DNA of 64,000 nt from Atherix ibis (lineage: Eukaryota > Arthropoda > Insecta > Diptera > Athericidae). The position numbers were made by a program, and so were the translations under genes. Under the pieces are notes generated by a model. That model ran no database searches and had not been told where the DNA came from. It saw only the letters and a list, made by a program, of their open reading frames with translations. The stretch is from contig OY282609.1 of the NCBI GenBank assembly GCA_958298945.1, forward strand, positions 29,051,212-29,115,211, in the 5' to 3' direction. Below are positions 12,301 through 24,354 of this stretch, one piece after another (position 1 is the first letter of the stretch; the number at the start of each line of letters is the position of its first letter).

Positions 12301-15300
12301 AGCTTTTTCGGATGATGGTCTTCTAACGTTATACACATTGCAAACTTGACCAAAGGATTCATTTCGAAGCTTTCGTCTCCTTCGAACATTGCCTTTTTTT
12401 TATTTTGGTCCAATTAGATTTGTTCAGAATATCGTCAAATTCGAAATTGAAATGAAAAAACAAAACAGAACAAATATAAAAATGGTTTTTTTTTGTTGTT
12501 GATTGGAGAAATATTTTACAACTACCCACTTCGTTATCATTTACTAAATTAGTTTGCGGCGATGAAAACGTGGGAATTTTGTTGATTTCTTGTATCCATC
12601 GTGCTATAGATAAGTCCATGAAATGTGCGTATTGGCATACGCATTGTTTTGGGCATATACGAAAAACGTGATCATCTTGCCAGCCATTTTCTTCCATACG
12701 TACTAGTTTCTGTGAAATTTTTTTATCAATTACTACTAAAACTGTTTTCACGTCTCATCAAATTATATTCTTCTAAACAATACATACGAGCACAGATAAT
12801 AATATGAATAAACACTTTTGGTAATTCATTTTTTTTTCAGTATTTATATTTAATATTTAACACAAAATTTGCACTAATTTACATACAATTGCTAACACAG
12901 CACAGAACTAACATATTAATTCCATCGTAAACATGGAATAGTCATACTCCATCTATTCTCATTCGACGAATGAACGATTTTATTTGAAAATACTTCGAAA
13001 AGGAAATGTTGATTGCCTCAAAAGGATGTTCTTATCATATCGTTAGCTTTGGTTACTTAAATAAGGCAAGAAGCATTTGTGTTCTGTTCAATCTTATGCT
13101 CTAAAATGTCTCCTCTGGCATTAATGTCTGAATATGTTTACGAGATAGTCTTGGTTTTGTGTGTTTTTTTTTTAATTTTATTTTGATTTTTCTACGAGTT
13201 TTGTTTATGAGTAAAATTGTTTGATTTTTTTTTATTTCTTGGATAATGTAGAAATACGATCGATGTAATCAGAATAAGACCAAATTTTTCATGCATTTGC
13301 CTAAAGAAGTGTAAGTGAAGAACTTTTTATAATTTGCGCAGACATACAAGAAATTCTGATAAAACATTTTAGAATGTCTCTTATCATATTCAATTGGTGT
13401 ATGGCACTTGTTGGGATATTACTGATTACAAAAAGCCAATTTAAATACTAAAAACTCTTTGCATTCTTTTAGTTTTGAATGTATTGCTAACAAATCCGTA
13501 AAAAAGAAATATTCACAAAATAATACAAGATTCGTTCGTGAGAAAAACAGCAAGCGACTACGTGCGATAGAATTTCTTTTACGAATATAAGGAAATCAAT
13601 TTCTCAATCTGATCTAAATTTATGTTGATAAAATTCTGTATTTCGAGCAATAACATTTGTATGGGCCACCATACGATAAAAATGGCAATTATTATCAAAA
13701 ATAAATACGAGTGCATTCTTAATTTTCTTCATTTAATTTAATACAATAAATAGAAAATATTATACAAAAGTTTTTCTTGTTCTATTTTTGTATAAGAATT
13801 GATAAAATGCTCATAATTTTATTAAAATGTTGTGCCATTAAAATGTCTACTATCGTGTTGGATAAATTTTACGCTATGACGATCAAATTAGTCTGACTTG
13901 TGGTGATAAATGAGTCTGTGCTGTGAAAGAGTTCTTGACTTTTTCAAGCTTTCCACAATATTCATAAGTTTAAATATAAAGAAAAAATTGTGGTTCCATA
14001 AAAATCAATTATCTGCAAACATTTGCAAGTCAACAACCCTAATCAGTTTAGTTGTAAACTTTGGGTTTAAGGAATTTTTCCCTCCAAACGTAGAACCTAT
14101 TAGGGGAAATTTTTGAAGTCATTCTTTGAAAAGGTATTTTGAAGAAGCAAGTCTTTCCCTACAGGAATGTTTGTAAGGTCAATTGGTACTTTTATTGAGG
14201 TGTCAATATGCACTTCTTAAGAGAACTTGTTTTTTTTGTCAAAGTAGCTTTTAAAATACCAGAAGCTTAAATCCGCTGTTTGGCCATAGATGGCGTGAGT
14301 GAGCTTATTAAGCTACCATGGGCACGCCATATTTTTTTTTAATAGTTTGACATCTGTCAACATTAATCAGTGCACATTGTCAGCAATTTCGTACAACAAT
14401 ATACATTTTTCCTTTGGTAATCATGTCTAGTTTTGTGCCAGAAAAAGAGCATATGTGGGAAGCTCTGCTTTTCTGCTTCAATTTGAAGTAATTGGCTACC
14501 GAATCGCATCGAATGGTTATGGAGGCCTATGGTGACAGTGCTTTACCGGAAACAACGTGCCGAGATTGGTTTCGTCAGTTCAAATACGGCAATTTGAGCT
14601 TTTGAGACAAGATGCGGGAAAATCGGCCTCGGAAGGTTGAGGACCATCAATTGCAGGCTCTTTTGGACGAAGACGATACCCAATCGCAAAAAATTCTCGC
14701 AGAGCAATTGGGTGTTACTCAACCAGCTATTTCCATGCGTCTGCGTGCCATGGAGAAGATTGAAAAAATCGGAAAATGGGTGCCGTATGAATTGAACGAT
14801 AGGCAGATGGAGCAACGCCAAAACACATGCGAAATCTTTCTCGCCAGACAAAAAGAAAGTCGTTCCTGCATCGGATTGTGACGCGATGAAAAGTGGATAT
14901 ATTTCGAGAATCCTAAACGCAAGAAATCGTGGGTTGATCCCGGCCAACCATCAACATCCCGGCCAACCATCAACATAAAAAAGGACGGATTATCAACAAA
15001 GACATGACAAGCCTCCACGACAATGCACCATCGCACACGTCAAAAAAGGTCCGAAACTACTTGGAGACACTCAACTGGGAGGTGCTACCCCACCCCGCTT
15101 ATTCACCAGACCTGACCCCTTCCGACTACCACCTGTTTTAGTCGATGGGTCACGCGCTCGCTGAGCAGCCCTTCGATTCTTACGAAGACATCCGAAAATG
15201 GTTTGATGAGTGGTTTGCCTCGAAAGAGAAGCCAATTTTTTTGGCGTGGTATCCACAAATTGCCCGAGAGATGGGAAAAATGTGTAGCTAGCGAGGGCAA

Positions 15301-18300
15301 GTACTTTGAATAAATTTGTTTTTGTTTTCTACAAAAAAAGTGTTTTTTTTTTGTCAAAAAAAACAGCGGATTTAAGCTTATACACCTGGTATATTGATTA
15401 GAAAATTTTATATTTAAAATAATATAAAAAAATAGGTCTTATAGAAAAAAAAAAGTTTCTCTAAAGTATATCCTAAATCAAATAAGGCACAACATTAGAA
15501 AAAAGGCGGAATCAACATATTAAAAATACTCTCGATAAAATAAATTCCATTTAAAGGTTAAAGGTTAGTCAAAATTTGAATTGGGAAAAGTTGTAAGGTC
15601 AGGCAAAGTGAGCCAAACACCCTACCAAATATACACTATAGTTTTTTCTTGCTATATGTGTTAGAAAATGTCCTTATTAGATAAGTCGTAACCGCTCCCA
15701 ACTAAGGCTTCCAATCTGGATGTGTAAGGGAAGTTTGGAAGTGAAGACAAAGTGGAAGGATCTGTCTCTGATCTTGAGATTATTTAAGATAAAGAGGATG
15801 TCTGTCTTTTCGATTTGGGGCTGTTCATAATAGTTTTAGGTAAATTATAGAGCGGATAATTAGCAAACCAAAGGTTATTATAAATAAATCTGAGTAGGGC
15901 TTTGTGAAGGTCCACAGAGATGGGTTTTCGATCAGTTCAGATTAGGAACGAGTTCTCCACTAGCTAATCTTGTGCAACTGTTAACCACTACCTCGAAACG
16001 CCGGAGTTTGAATATATCTACATTTCAAAACGAAAGGTTTTCTAGATAAGTTAGAATGCTCTTTACATCCTTGGCAGTCATCCACCAATCTTATACCGAT
16101 TATCGTTATCTGCGGTGTGGAATTTTTTGTTAATCGGGCACCTTCCTATTATAAGATAGTTAGAACGGTGATTGAATTTTGCTCTGGCACTCTCTAATTA
16201 TCAAACACAGCTAATTTTAACAGATAGTCTTTCGCTACTCGAGGATGTTCGTAGTCACTCCAGGAACCCGGGTTTGGATAGCATTCGGCCCTACCTCCTA
16301 AATTCTAGGAATATCAGATTGCAATGGGCTTCAGGTCAAGCTCAGCGAACTACTTCTTTAGATAACCAATTCCAGCCACGTTTTTTTTGTCGCCAAATGG
16401 TTTTTGTGGCACCATTTCATATGGCTCTTGACGCATGTCCTCGTGTACTGGTCCTGAGCACAACATATGAATTGATGGGATAAGAGTGCGCATGGCAAAT
16501 GTACGTATATGTTTATTCCGAATGTGTTGTTTGTATCGAAGTGTGATATCGAATTTAGTCTGTTCCTTGAGTATTTACTCGCGGGACATGGCAATATGAA
16601 TAAGTTCCTGTTTTAGTGCGGACTGGCTGTGCGGGTCAAAAGCCTTTGTGGTGCGGCTGAGGAGAGTGCTAAGCACCACCTCATCGAGTGCGACCTATAC
16701 GGGAATCTGCGTGATCTGAATGAATGGGGTATTGTCGTGAATGATGACAGTGTGGATATCAGTGCAACGTTATGAATGAAGGAGCGGTACGAATGTTTCA
16801 ACAGGCTTGCCATGGTACTGTTTGATAGAAGAGCGAGAATAATGAGGGTATGATTATGTGAGTGAGGTGGCTACAAGCGGGTGAAAGACTAAGGTCGATT
16901 CCGGTTATATGTTCGGATCTTGGCGAACCCGTGTTCACCAAGGTCCTGAGCTGGCTTAGCAGCGCTGAGGAATTTACAAGGTTCCTTCCCGTAGCTCAAT
17001 GAGCGGAGTACAAACCGCAGTATGCTTAAAACAAAAATTGTCCCCACGGGAATCGGGTCACATTATCCCCAACATTGATAAGGCGCCTTAGACTGCAACG
17101 TGTTGGATGTGGTTAATACTCATATCGCGGATACGGTCTTAGGAAGTTGTCACTGCTAATGACAGCAGAGGTTTGGATAGGCCTTGGCATAAACAGTCGG
17201 TGTAATCAGCTTGTAATTGGTTGCTTACTGTTAATTGCTAATCAGGTTAGGCGTAACGTTAATTAAGCATATCTCAACCGTTATGGATGTATGCGACTCG
17301 TGGTTTTATGTTTAACGACAGATATGCCACATTAAATAACAATATTATACTGACACATGTCCAAGAAACTGATAGTTAAATAAATATTAGAATCTGTTGA
17401 ATCTTCTCTACAAAATTTATAGCAGTTGAAAAAAGAAATGTCCTTAAAGATCTAGAATAAAACTAGCTAGAGCCGTCTGCTACTAAAGAAGTGGTGGTAA
17501 TTTGAAAACTACAGATCTTAGTACTTTTATTTTTTTTGTTAAAGCCTGATCTTTATTCTAGTACTAATCGTATTATAATTATTACTTAATCGTACATGTA
17601 TTTGTATATATAGAAGAAAAGCAAAAACCTTATAAAACGAATTATTTAAGGCTAATCAAAAAAATAATATTCAATTTATATGTAATTTGCATAGATCACC
17701 ATTTACTGTAATTATATTTATTATATTTCAATTCACGTCTCTTTCGTTTTTCTCGAGAATCGATTCCCAAGGTGAAAACGTTTCTAAATTATTGCCTGCA
17801 TAAATCCTATTTTTTGTCGTTGCTTATTTGCTTATTTGCATGTTTGTTTGCAGGAGTTCATATCATAAACAAGTTATGTTTTTATTCCCAATTTTATTAT
17901 TACATACACTCTTCCTAATAAAATTAATAAAAAGTTAAAATTCATATAATTGTCATTAATAACAATGTACTGATGATTTACCAGTTTCTTAACTAATCCA
18001 CGTTGCACAGTCTAATCCGTACCTTGAGGAGTTCCAAATCAAAAGTAACATTGGACGAAGTAGGTATGGTCATAAATGCAATTTTCATAGTAGAATTTTT
18101 TACCTTCTAGACACAGTATCAATAATTACGTTTGATTTGTTTTAAAAATCATTAAAACATGTTTTTTTTTTATTTTCATTTTTTGCCGGAAACATAATTT
18201 AACACTTAGATTGATAGTTTCATGCTTAGTTCGGATTTCATAAAAAACAGTAGACGCTATGGTGCCTATTGGAAAATACTAAAAACTAATTTAGAGAGCA

Positions 18301-18990
18301 TTTAAACAATTTTTCAATATTGCTTGTAGAATTTTTGCTTTATACTCTACTCGTAGATGATTATTTGCACATTTTTTCTTAGATAGTTTTTATTTTTTAT
18401 GCACTCATCAAAGCATGTGTTTAGTAGTTGAACGAATGATCACCTTAATTTATTGTCATTCTAACCGATCTTTTGCTAATATTGATACTTGAATTCGAAA
18501 ATAGATGTGCCAGCTAGTGGGATGTATTTTCTTACTTATGATTACATAAAGGACAGAGCAGCAGAAAGGGCTGGTTCCGATGGTAAAGTAAGTATTCTAA
18601 CGACCATATTTGCTGGTGGAATGGCTGGCATAGCCAATTGGACTGTTGGTATGCCAGCTGATGTTCTCAAAAGTCGACTACAAACAGGTAAATAGCTCTG
18701 GCAATAATTCAAATTAAATACTTAGTAGGCGAAGTTCTAATCGTAATTCTACTTTATTTTTGGTTTTTTTTTCTTTTTTTTTTCTCGGTATCTATGCTAT
18801 AGCACCGGAGGGAACATACAAACATGGAATACGAAGTGTATTCAAAGAGCTGATGGTAAAGGAAGGTCCTTTGGCATTATACAAGGGTGTGACACCAGTT
18901 ATGCTTAGAGCATTCCCAGCGAATGCGGCTTGTTTTATTGGCTTCGAATTAGCTATGAAATTTTTGAATTTTATCGCACCGAATTTATAG
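9310..18990 (+). CDS. colt: Mitochondrial carnitine/acylcarnitine carrier (SLC25A20 type), four exons
   Basis: Inner-membrane antiporter that exchanges acylcarnitines for free carnitine. Exons 9310-9405, 9879-10308, 18505-18687 and 18803-18990 give 298 residues (human about 301). Three mitochondrial-carrier repeats are visible with signature motifs HPLDTIK at about 26-32, APGERIK, and MPADVLK near 215. It begins [20 protein letters not shown] and ends in [17 protein letters not shown]. Phases agree at every junction (LLR-D-VPASG at exon 2/3, LQT-A-PEG at exon 3/4). Intron 2 is 8.2 kb and encloses an antisense LRR gene, a mariner and a LINE tail. AATAAA at 19,195-19,200 is a likely poly(A) signal. 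The symbol follows the Drosophila orthologue congested-like trachea. Confidence 0.93.
10572..12697 (-). CDS. Leucine-rich-repeat protein nested in the carrier intron
   Basis: Probably an extracellular LRR protein; function not recognised. The main exon 12392-10572 encodes 606 residues with about ten LRRs (for example [40 protein letters not shown]). A C-terminal cap follows ([11 protein letters not shown]...KKISC), then a basic tail of about 130 residues rich in K, R, N and Y without an obvious membrane segment. An upstream exon, 12697-12530, supplies the N-terminal cap (CPKQCVCQ). Joining GAA|GTGGGT to AAAAAG|GCA keeps the frame (662 residues), but the acceptor lacks a pyrimidine tract. No signal peptide is visible, and TTTCACAG just upstream of the ATG at 12,697 is a good acceptor, so a first exon may be missing. 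The gene lies wholly inside intron 2 of the carrier, antisense to it. Confidence 0.8.
12750..14258. other. Carrier intron 2, no gene recognised
   Basis: A+T-rich sequence without readable protein or repeat structure. It would contain the promoter and any missing 5' exon of the nested LRR gene. Confidence 0.5.
14259..15389 (+). mobile_element. Mos1-like (mauritiana-type) mariner, copy 1, inactive
   Basis: Terminal inverted repeats flank it with TA on each side (14,257-58 and 15,390-91). The right end reads AAACAGCGGATTTAAGCTTA then TACACCTGG; the left end has the same repeat missing six bases. The transposase starts at 14,423 ([11 protein letters not shown]) and is interrupted by stop codons at the LK* and LSF* positions. 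The segment before the second catalytic aspartate is deleted. Recognisable motifs are [40 protein letters not shown] and [15 protein letters not shown]. Confidence 0.9.
15680..15790 (+). repeat. Dispersed repeat copy downstream of mariner copy 1
   Basis: Resembles 20,640-20,740: both carry AACTAAGG-TTCCAA, then AAGGGA-GTTTG and a GGAAGGATCTGTCTCT-like stretch. Each sits a few hundred bases or less beyond a Mos1-like mariner end. Identity of the repeat is unknown. Confidence 0.5.
16170..16900 (+). mobile_element. LINE 3' half: RNase H remnant and zinc knuckle
   Basis: At 16,172-16,340 the frame reads [16 protein letters not shown] and later [10 protein letters not shown], the pattern of a LINE-type RNase H domain. 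At 16,617-16,850 it reads [48 protein letters not shown], a C-terminal zinc-knuckle domain. A foreign piece containing TTTGTCGCCAAATGG interrupts the two parts near 16,380-16,600. The following 300 bases (16,900-17,200) are G+C-richer and may be its 3' untranslated end. Confidence 0.7.
17200..18480. other. Carrier intron 2, no gene recognised
   Basis: A+T-rich, without readable protein. Exon 3 of the carrier follows at 18,505. Confidence 0.5.
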
Positions 18991-19194
18991 TTTAAAATTG
19001 ATATTTTTCTATATTAACTGAAAGAGAATTATATGGATTTGTCAATCTCATTCTTACGTGTACGAGAGAATTCGATTGTGGTTATGTTGTTATAATCTGA
19101 TATTCTTATTTTCTTTCATGTTTTCGTTTTTTCCCCTTTTTTTTGGTAGTTTTTATATTTAATGCAACAAAACAGGTATTATTCTAGAAAAAGA

Positions 19195-19200
19195 AATAAA
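19195..19200 (+). terminator. Likely poly(A) signal of the carnitine carrier
   Basis: AATAAA lies 205 bases after the carrier stop codon, preceded by a T-rich tract and followed by A+T-rich DNA. Confidence 0.45.
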
Positions 19201-19837
19201 TTTTTATATAGTATAGAATAATTTTATAGGATTTGATAAATAAAAGAAAGTCCATAAAAAACAGGATCTAAAGAATATTTTAACAAAAATAAATTTTCTA
19301 CTTGCCTTTTTACTGTTTTTATTATTAGTAAATCATAATTGTTATTAATTATTATTATTATTTGTATAAAACATACAAAATTATCTATATAATATAGACA
19401 AAAAAAAGAAAAAATATTTTAAATAAAAATAGAAAAAAATTTGTTTTTATTTGTTTGTATGTAAGGTCTCTGAGACAAAGGGACAGGGGCTCTGAAGCCA
19501 TTTGGCGACATTATGTTACATGTGGGTTGACATTTTTCGAGTTTCCTAAATAAACTTTTCGAACATTAATTGGAAGAAGCAATTACAAGTTGTTTATTTT
19601 GGTGGAGAAAATTAGGTTGTTTTAGCAAATTAAAATGAAGACTTGGATGAGCAATTGTTGGGTCTTTAAGTTGCATAATAATGCAAAGAGTCCTGTTAAA
19701 AAAGGAATTCTGAATTTAATGAAAATTCGATTAGGATATGGGATATAGTAAGTTAAACACGACAGGAATGGAATAAAGGACGACGTTGGCTTCCGAAAAG
19801 AAAATCATGGTAAGTGTGATATGCCCAATCCGAAATC

Positions 19838-20600
19838 AGAGTTGTTACTCAACCAACCATTTCCATGTGTCTGCGTTCCATGGGGAAGATTGAAAAGATC
19901 GGAAAATGGGTGCCACATGAATTGAACGATAGGCAGATGGAGCGACGCCAAACCACATGCGAAATCTTGCTCGCCAGACAAAAAAGAAAGTCGTTCCTGC
20001 ATCGGATTGTGACAGGCGTTGAAAAGTGAATATATTTCGAGAATCCTAAACGAAAGAAATTGTGGATTGATCCCGGCCAACCATCAACATCTTCCCCAAG
20101 ACCAAATCGTTTCGGACGGAAGACGATGCTGTGCGTTTGGTGGGATCAGCAGGGTATCGTCTACTATGAGATGTTGAAACCTGGTGAAATTGTCAATGCC
20201 TACCGAAACCACCAACAACTGATCAAATTACACCGTGATCTGCGTGAAAAAAGGACGTATTATCAACAAAGACATGACAAGCTGATTTTCCTCCACGACA
20301 ACGCAACATCGCACACGTCAAAAATGGTCCGAAACTACTTGGAGACAAGCAACTGGGAGGTGCTACCCCACCCTGCTTATTCACCAGACCTGGCCTCTTC
20401 CGACCACCACCTGTTTTCGTCGATGGGCCACGCGCTCGCTGAGCAGCACTTTGATTCTTACGAAGACGTCCGAAAATGGGTTGATGAGTGGTTTGCCTCG
20501 AAAGAGAAAGAATTTTTTTGACGTGGTATCCACAAATTGCCCGAAAGACGGGTAAAATGTGTAGCTAGTGAGGGCAAGCACTTTGAATAAATTTGAATTC
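19838..20600 (+). mobile_element. Mos1-like mariner, copy 2, 5'-truncated
   Basis: Begins inside the transposase at the VTQPTISMCLR helix-turn-helix region, with about 350 bases of 5' end missing. The rest is well preserved: [32 protein letters not shown], then 153 open codons from 20,060. The second and third catalytic aspartates are spaced as D34D (LHDNATSHT ... SPDLASSDHHLF). The first is lost, since TGDEKW reads TGVEK followed by a stop. It ends in a perfect-centre palindrome (20,574-20,621) in place of the normal terminal repeat. Confidence 0.85.
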
Positions 20601-20621
20601 AAATTTATTCAAAGTACTTGC
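20574..20621. repeat. 48-bp palindrome at the broken end of mariner copy 2
   Basis: Arms of 24 bases meet at GAATTC with no loop and one mismatch (GCAAGCACTTTG against the complement of CAAAGTACTTGC). The left arm is the mariner 3' end, and the right arm is its inverted duplicate. Confidence 0.9.
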
Positions 20622-20639
20622 TTCACTCAGTGATGTAGA

Positions 20640-20740
20640 CATCCTCAACGCCTCTTCTAACTAAGGTTTCCAAACCGAGTGCGAAAGGGAGGTTTGAATA
20701 TCATGAGAAAGGATGGATTGATCTCTTTCTAATTTAACGA
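20640..20740 (+). repeat. Dispersed repeat copy downstream of mariner copy 2
   Basis: Partner of 15,680-15,790 (CTAACTAAGGTTTCCAAACC, then GAAAGGGAGGTTTGAATA). Confidence 0.5.
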
Positions 20741-20831
20741 TTAATAGGGAAATGGAGGCTGAATTTCTATTAGAATAGATGGCGAAAGAGATTTGTTTTA
20801 GAAGACTGTGAAGGGGATATTCACAGATATA

Positions 20832-20894
20832 GGATAGGATACTAACGATTGTGCTACCGGCTTGCCTGGTAGTACAATCGTTAGCATCCTATCC
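20832..20894. repeat. Inverted repeat with 27-base arms
   Basis: 20,832-20,858 (GGATAGGATACTAACGATTG...) is the reverse complement of 20,868-20,894 with two mismatches and a 9-base loop. It carries no protein and lies between two mariner copies. Confidence 0.9.
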
Positions 20895-21044
20895 AAGGGG
20901 TCTAATTTAATTTCCTTATCCATTTATCCCTTGTTGCCAAATTACCGTAAGTGCCGTGGCGCTGAGAATGTACATTTCAGTACTAACGTTACTTGAAATA
21001 AGAACAAGCAAACAAAATCTTTACTCAAGTTAAAAATGGAGTTT

Positions 21045-21981
21045 TGGTGAAAACTCCACCGCCAGGTCTGGTAAATAAGCGGTGTAGGGTACCACCTCCA
21101 AGTTGAGTGTCTCCAAGTAGTTTCGGACCATTCTTGACGTGTGCGACAGTGCGGATTTGTTAATAATCCGTCTATTTTCACGCAGAGCACGGTGCAATTT
21201 GATCAGTTGTTGGTGGTAGCGGTGGGCATTGACAGTTTCACCAGGTTTCAACAACAATACCCTGTTGATCCCACCAATCCATCCGAAGCGATTTGGTCTT
21301 GGGGAAGATGTTAATGATTGGCCGGGATCAACCCACGATTTCTTTCGTTTAGGATTCTCGAAATATATCCACTTTTCATCGCCTGTCACAATCCGATGCA
21401 GGAACGACTTTCTTTTTTGTCTGGCGAGCAAGATTTCGCATGTGTTTTGGCGTCGCTCCATCTGACTATCGTTCAATTCATGTGGCACACATTATCCGAT
21501 CTTTTCGATCTTTCCCACGGCACTCAGACGCACGAAAATGGCTGTTTGAGTAACACCCAAATTCTCCGCAAGCATTTTTTGCAATTGATGGTCCTTAACC
21601 TTCCTATGCCGATTTTTTCGCTCCTTGTCCCACAAGTCAAAATTGCCGTCTTTGAACCGACGAAACCAATCTCGGCACGTTGTTTCCGATAAAGCACTGT
21701 CACCATAGGCCTCCATAAGCATTCGATGCGATTCGGCAGCTGATTTGTTCAAATTGAAGCAGCAAAGCAGAGTTTCCCGCATATGATCTTTTTCTGGCAC
21801 AAAACTAGACATGATTACCAAAGGAAAAATGTATGTTGTTGTATGAAATTGCTGACAATGTGCACTGATTAATGTTGACAGATGTCAAACTCATAAAAAA
21901 AGTATGGCATGCCCATGGTAGCTTAATACGCTAACTCACGCCATCTATGACCAAACAGCGGATTTAAGCTTATACACCTGG
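21045..21981 (-). mobile_element. Mos1-like mariner, copy 3, 3'-truncated
   Basis: Starts from an intact right terminal repeat (AAACAGCGGATTTAAGC, ending at 21,981 with TA at 21,982-83) and reads leftward. The transposase begins at 21,812 ([11 protein letters not shown]) and keeps [33 protein letters not shown] and DPGQ. It has a stop after KIEKIG, lacks the LHDNA region, and ends after YLPDLA near 21,060. The first catalytic aspartate is present; the third is lost with the truncated end. Confidence 0.88.
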
Positions 21982-22045
21982 TACGTTCTAACAAAACTTA
22001 AGCGTAAGCTTATACACCTGGTACGTTCTAACAAAACTTAAGCGT
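21966..22045. repeat. 40-bp exact tandem duplication across a mariner end
   Basis: 21,966-22,005 and 22,006-22,045 are identical (AAGCTTATACACCTGGTACG then TTCTAACAAAACTTAAGCGT). Each unit contains the outer 16 bases of the mariner terminal repeat, the TA target and 22 bases of flank, so the event came after insertion. Confidence 0.95.
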
Positions 22046-22049
22046 TCGC

Positions 22050-24350
22050 CAAAAAATGCATTTTTTTCTAAATAAAATATAAAAATATTGATTTTAAGAG
22101 TACCTGTTATAGTTGTGTTTAAGATATAAATTAAAAATGTGACTTTATTATACAATATATTAAAATAGGAAATAGAACTTATGTTTTTGAATAGAAAACC
22201 AGCAATTTACAACAAGTACATTAGCAAATGTTGTACTGTTTATTAGGCACGAGTTTTTGTTAGATTGTTTAGCAGTTGATTAGTTAATTGGTTAATAATT
22301 TAATTGTTAGCTCGTTTCCATATAGACATGTTCGTAAATTTACATATTGTATATGGATAGGTACACAGGAAGAAAATATTAAAAAGGTACATGCAACGGG
22401 AGAAAATATTACACTGCAAGGTAGGCTCCTATTACTTAACATAACCTCAAATTCATTTTACATTGTTAATTTTAAGAGAGTGGTCGTGTGTTTTTTTTAG
22501 AAAGCAATCCGATTTTTTCTACAAATTTTAAATATTGAAAAATGAAAGGTTTATAATGAGCTATCAGCGGCAACTCCCGAAAGCAATCCGATATCAGGTC
22601 AACATTTATCACCTTTATGGGAACTTCTACAAGACTAATATGAAGATTTGTTTAGGTGCCGATATGAACTTTTCACAAAATATTTGTTTCGACTGGCTTG
22701 CATTTAAGTTAAATTTTAAAAGAAAAAATTGATTACATTAAATAGAAAATATACAGTGTGTCACACGCAACAACTTGAATCAATAGGCACATATATTTAG
22801 CTTAATTTAAAGGTTTCGAAATAATTTTTTTTTTTGCAAAATTTTTGTTTTTAGCTTACCTTGGAATACAAACAAAAATTATTAAATGGGAATATTAGTA
22901 TATATTCTATGTGGAAGTATACGGTGACAGCGGGAAAACTTAGTAACTCGAAAAAATTAAGCCCAACAGGCACTTGTTCGTGTTCAGTTAATTCGAAGTA
23001 TTTTTTTATGGGTGCTAATTTAACTTTTTACAAAAAAATTTTGGGGTGTTAGGTTAAAGAATCTTTAATAGAAAGTAGCTAGTGAAGACTGATAAAAATC
23101 AGTCATTCAGAATCAAAATTACTACAACAAGAACTCAGTTAAGCTTAATTTTAAAAAGAAATTTTTCTTGTAATCAATAAATAATAATAAAAAAACAATA
23201 AATTTGAATAGGAATTATATTTTTTATTGAATTTTAAACCAACTCTTCGCTTTTAAAAATAGTGCCAAAAATTATATAAATAATTTCTTATTATTCAAAA
23301 TAAATTTCTATTAAAAATAAATCAATTTCAATGTGTAAATAAAAATTTTCTACTTGTATTGGCAAGATTTAAAGCAATCTAATCTTATTGGTATACAAAA
23401 AAATATATACCAGAAATCACAATAAAATTATGGATTTTCGTTAACAAATCGTAAAGTAAAATTTATCAATATTTTTATATTAAATTAAGAGTTAGCTTAA
23501 AATTAATATACTTAAACTTACAGTATTCAAATTTTAATCGATTACATTAAAAGAATATCAAATTTTCATAGTAATTCCCAGTTAATTAAATTTATAATAA
23601 AATTAATTTAATAAATACAATTCATTTTTACCTCATAGAGGTAGGTTTCTTTAAATCTTTTTAATATTAAATATTAAATAAATTTTATAATCTATTCGTA
23701 TAGATTAATTTAAGAAAAAAAAGAAAGTTTAAACAAAATTTATCTATTACCCAATAAAATATTCTATTCTAAAATTATACTCTTATAAATAATTTTTTTT
23801 TAAAAAAGAAGGTTCCATTACATACCCTCACCAAAAAATTTCGATAATTTTTTTTTAATAATAAATGTTTATACTTTGCTTTTTAGTTACATATAAATGA
23901 AAAACGGGCGAATTTTACAAAATTTGTATGAATGATTTTATCTAAAAATTTACCTAAAATCATCTTAAATTATTTAATAGAAATACTGAAAATATAAAAA
24001 AAGTTTTTTTTTTACTACCTTATATAGATATTTGACATAAACTTTTTTTAAAATTGTATAATTTACTAAATTTTGAATTTTTTGGGAAATATTTTGGGAC
24101 ATACGATCTATTAAAACTTTATTTTGTATATTTTAATGAACCTATTTCATCAATCACATTACTATCTCGTATGACCCATTTTTTAAATTTTTTGCTAACT
24201 CTCACTAGAAGTGAATAAATTTACCAATAATTTTACATTAAAAATAAGGAAACTTTCCTCTCTTATAATGACTTATCTAGAAAATATATGAAAAAAAAAT
24301 TAATTATGCAATTAGAGTAGATTTTCAAATAAATGCATTATTTGAAAAAA
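22050..24350. other. A+T-rich intergenic DNA, no gene recognised
   Basis: Extremely A+T-rich, with only short chance frames. It separates the carrier from the scavenger receptor's last exon and presumably includes the latter's 3' untranslated region. Confidence 0.5.
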
Positions 24351-24354
24351 AAAT

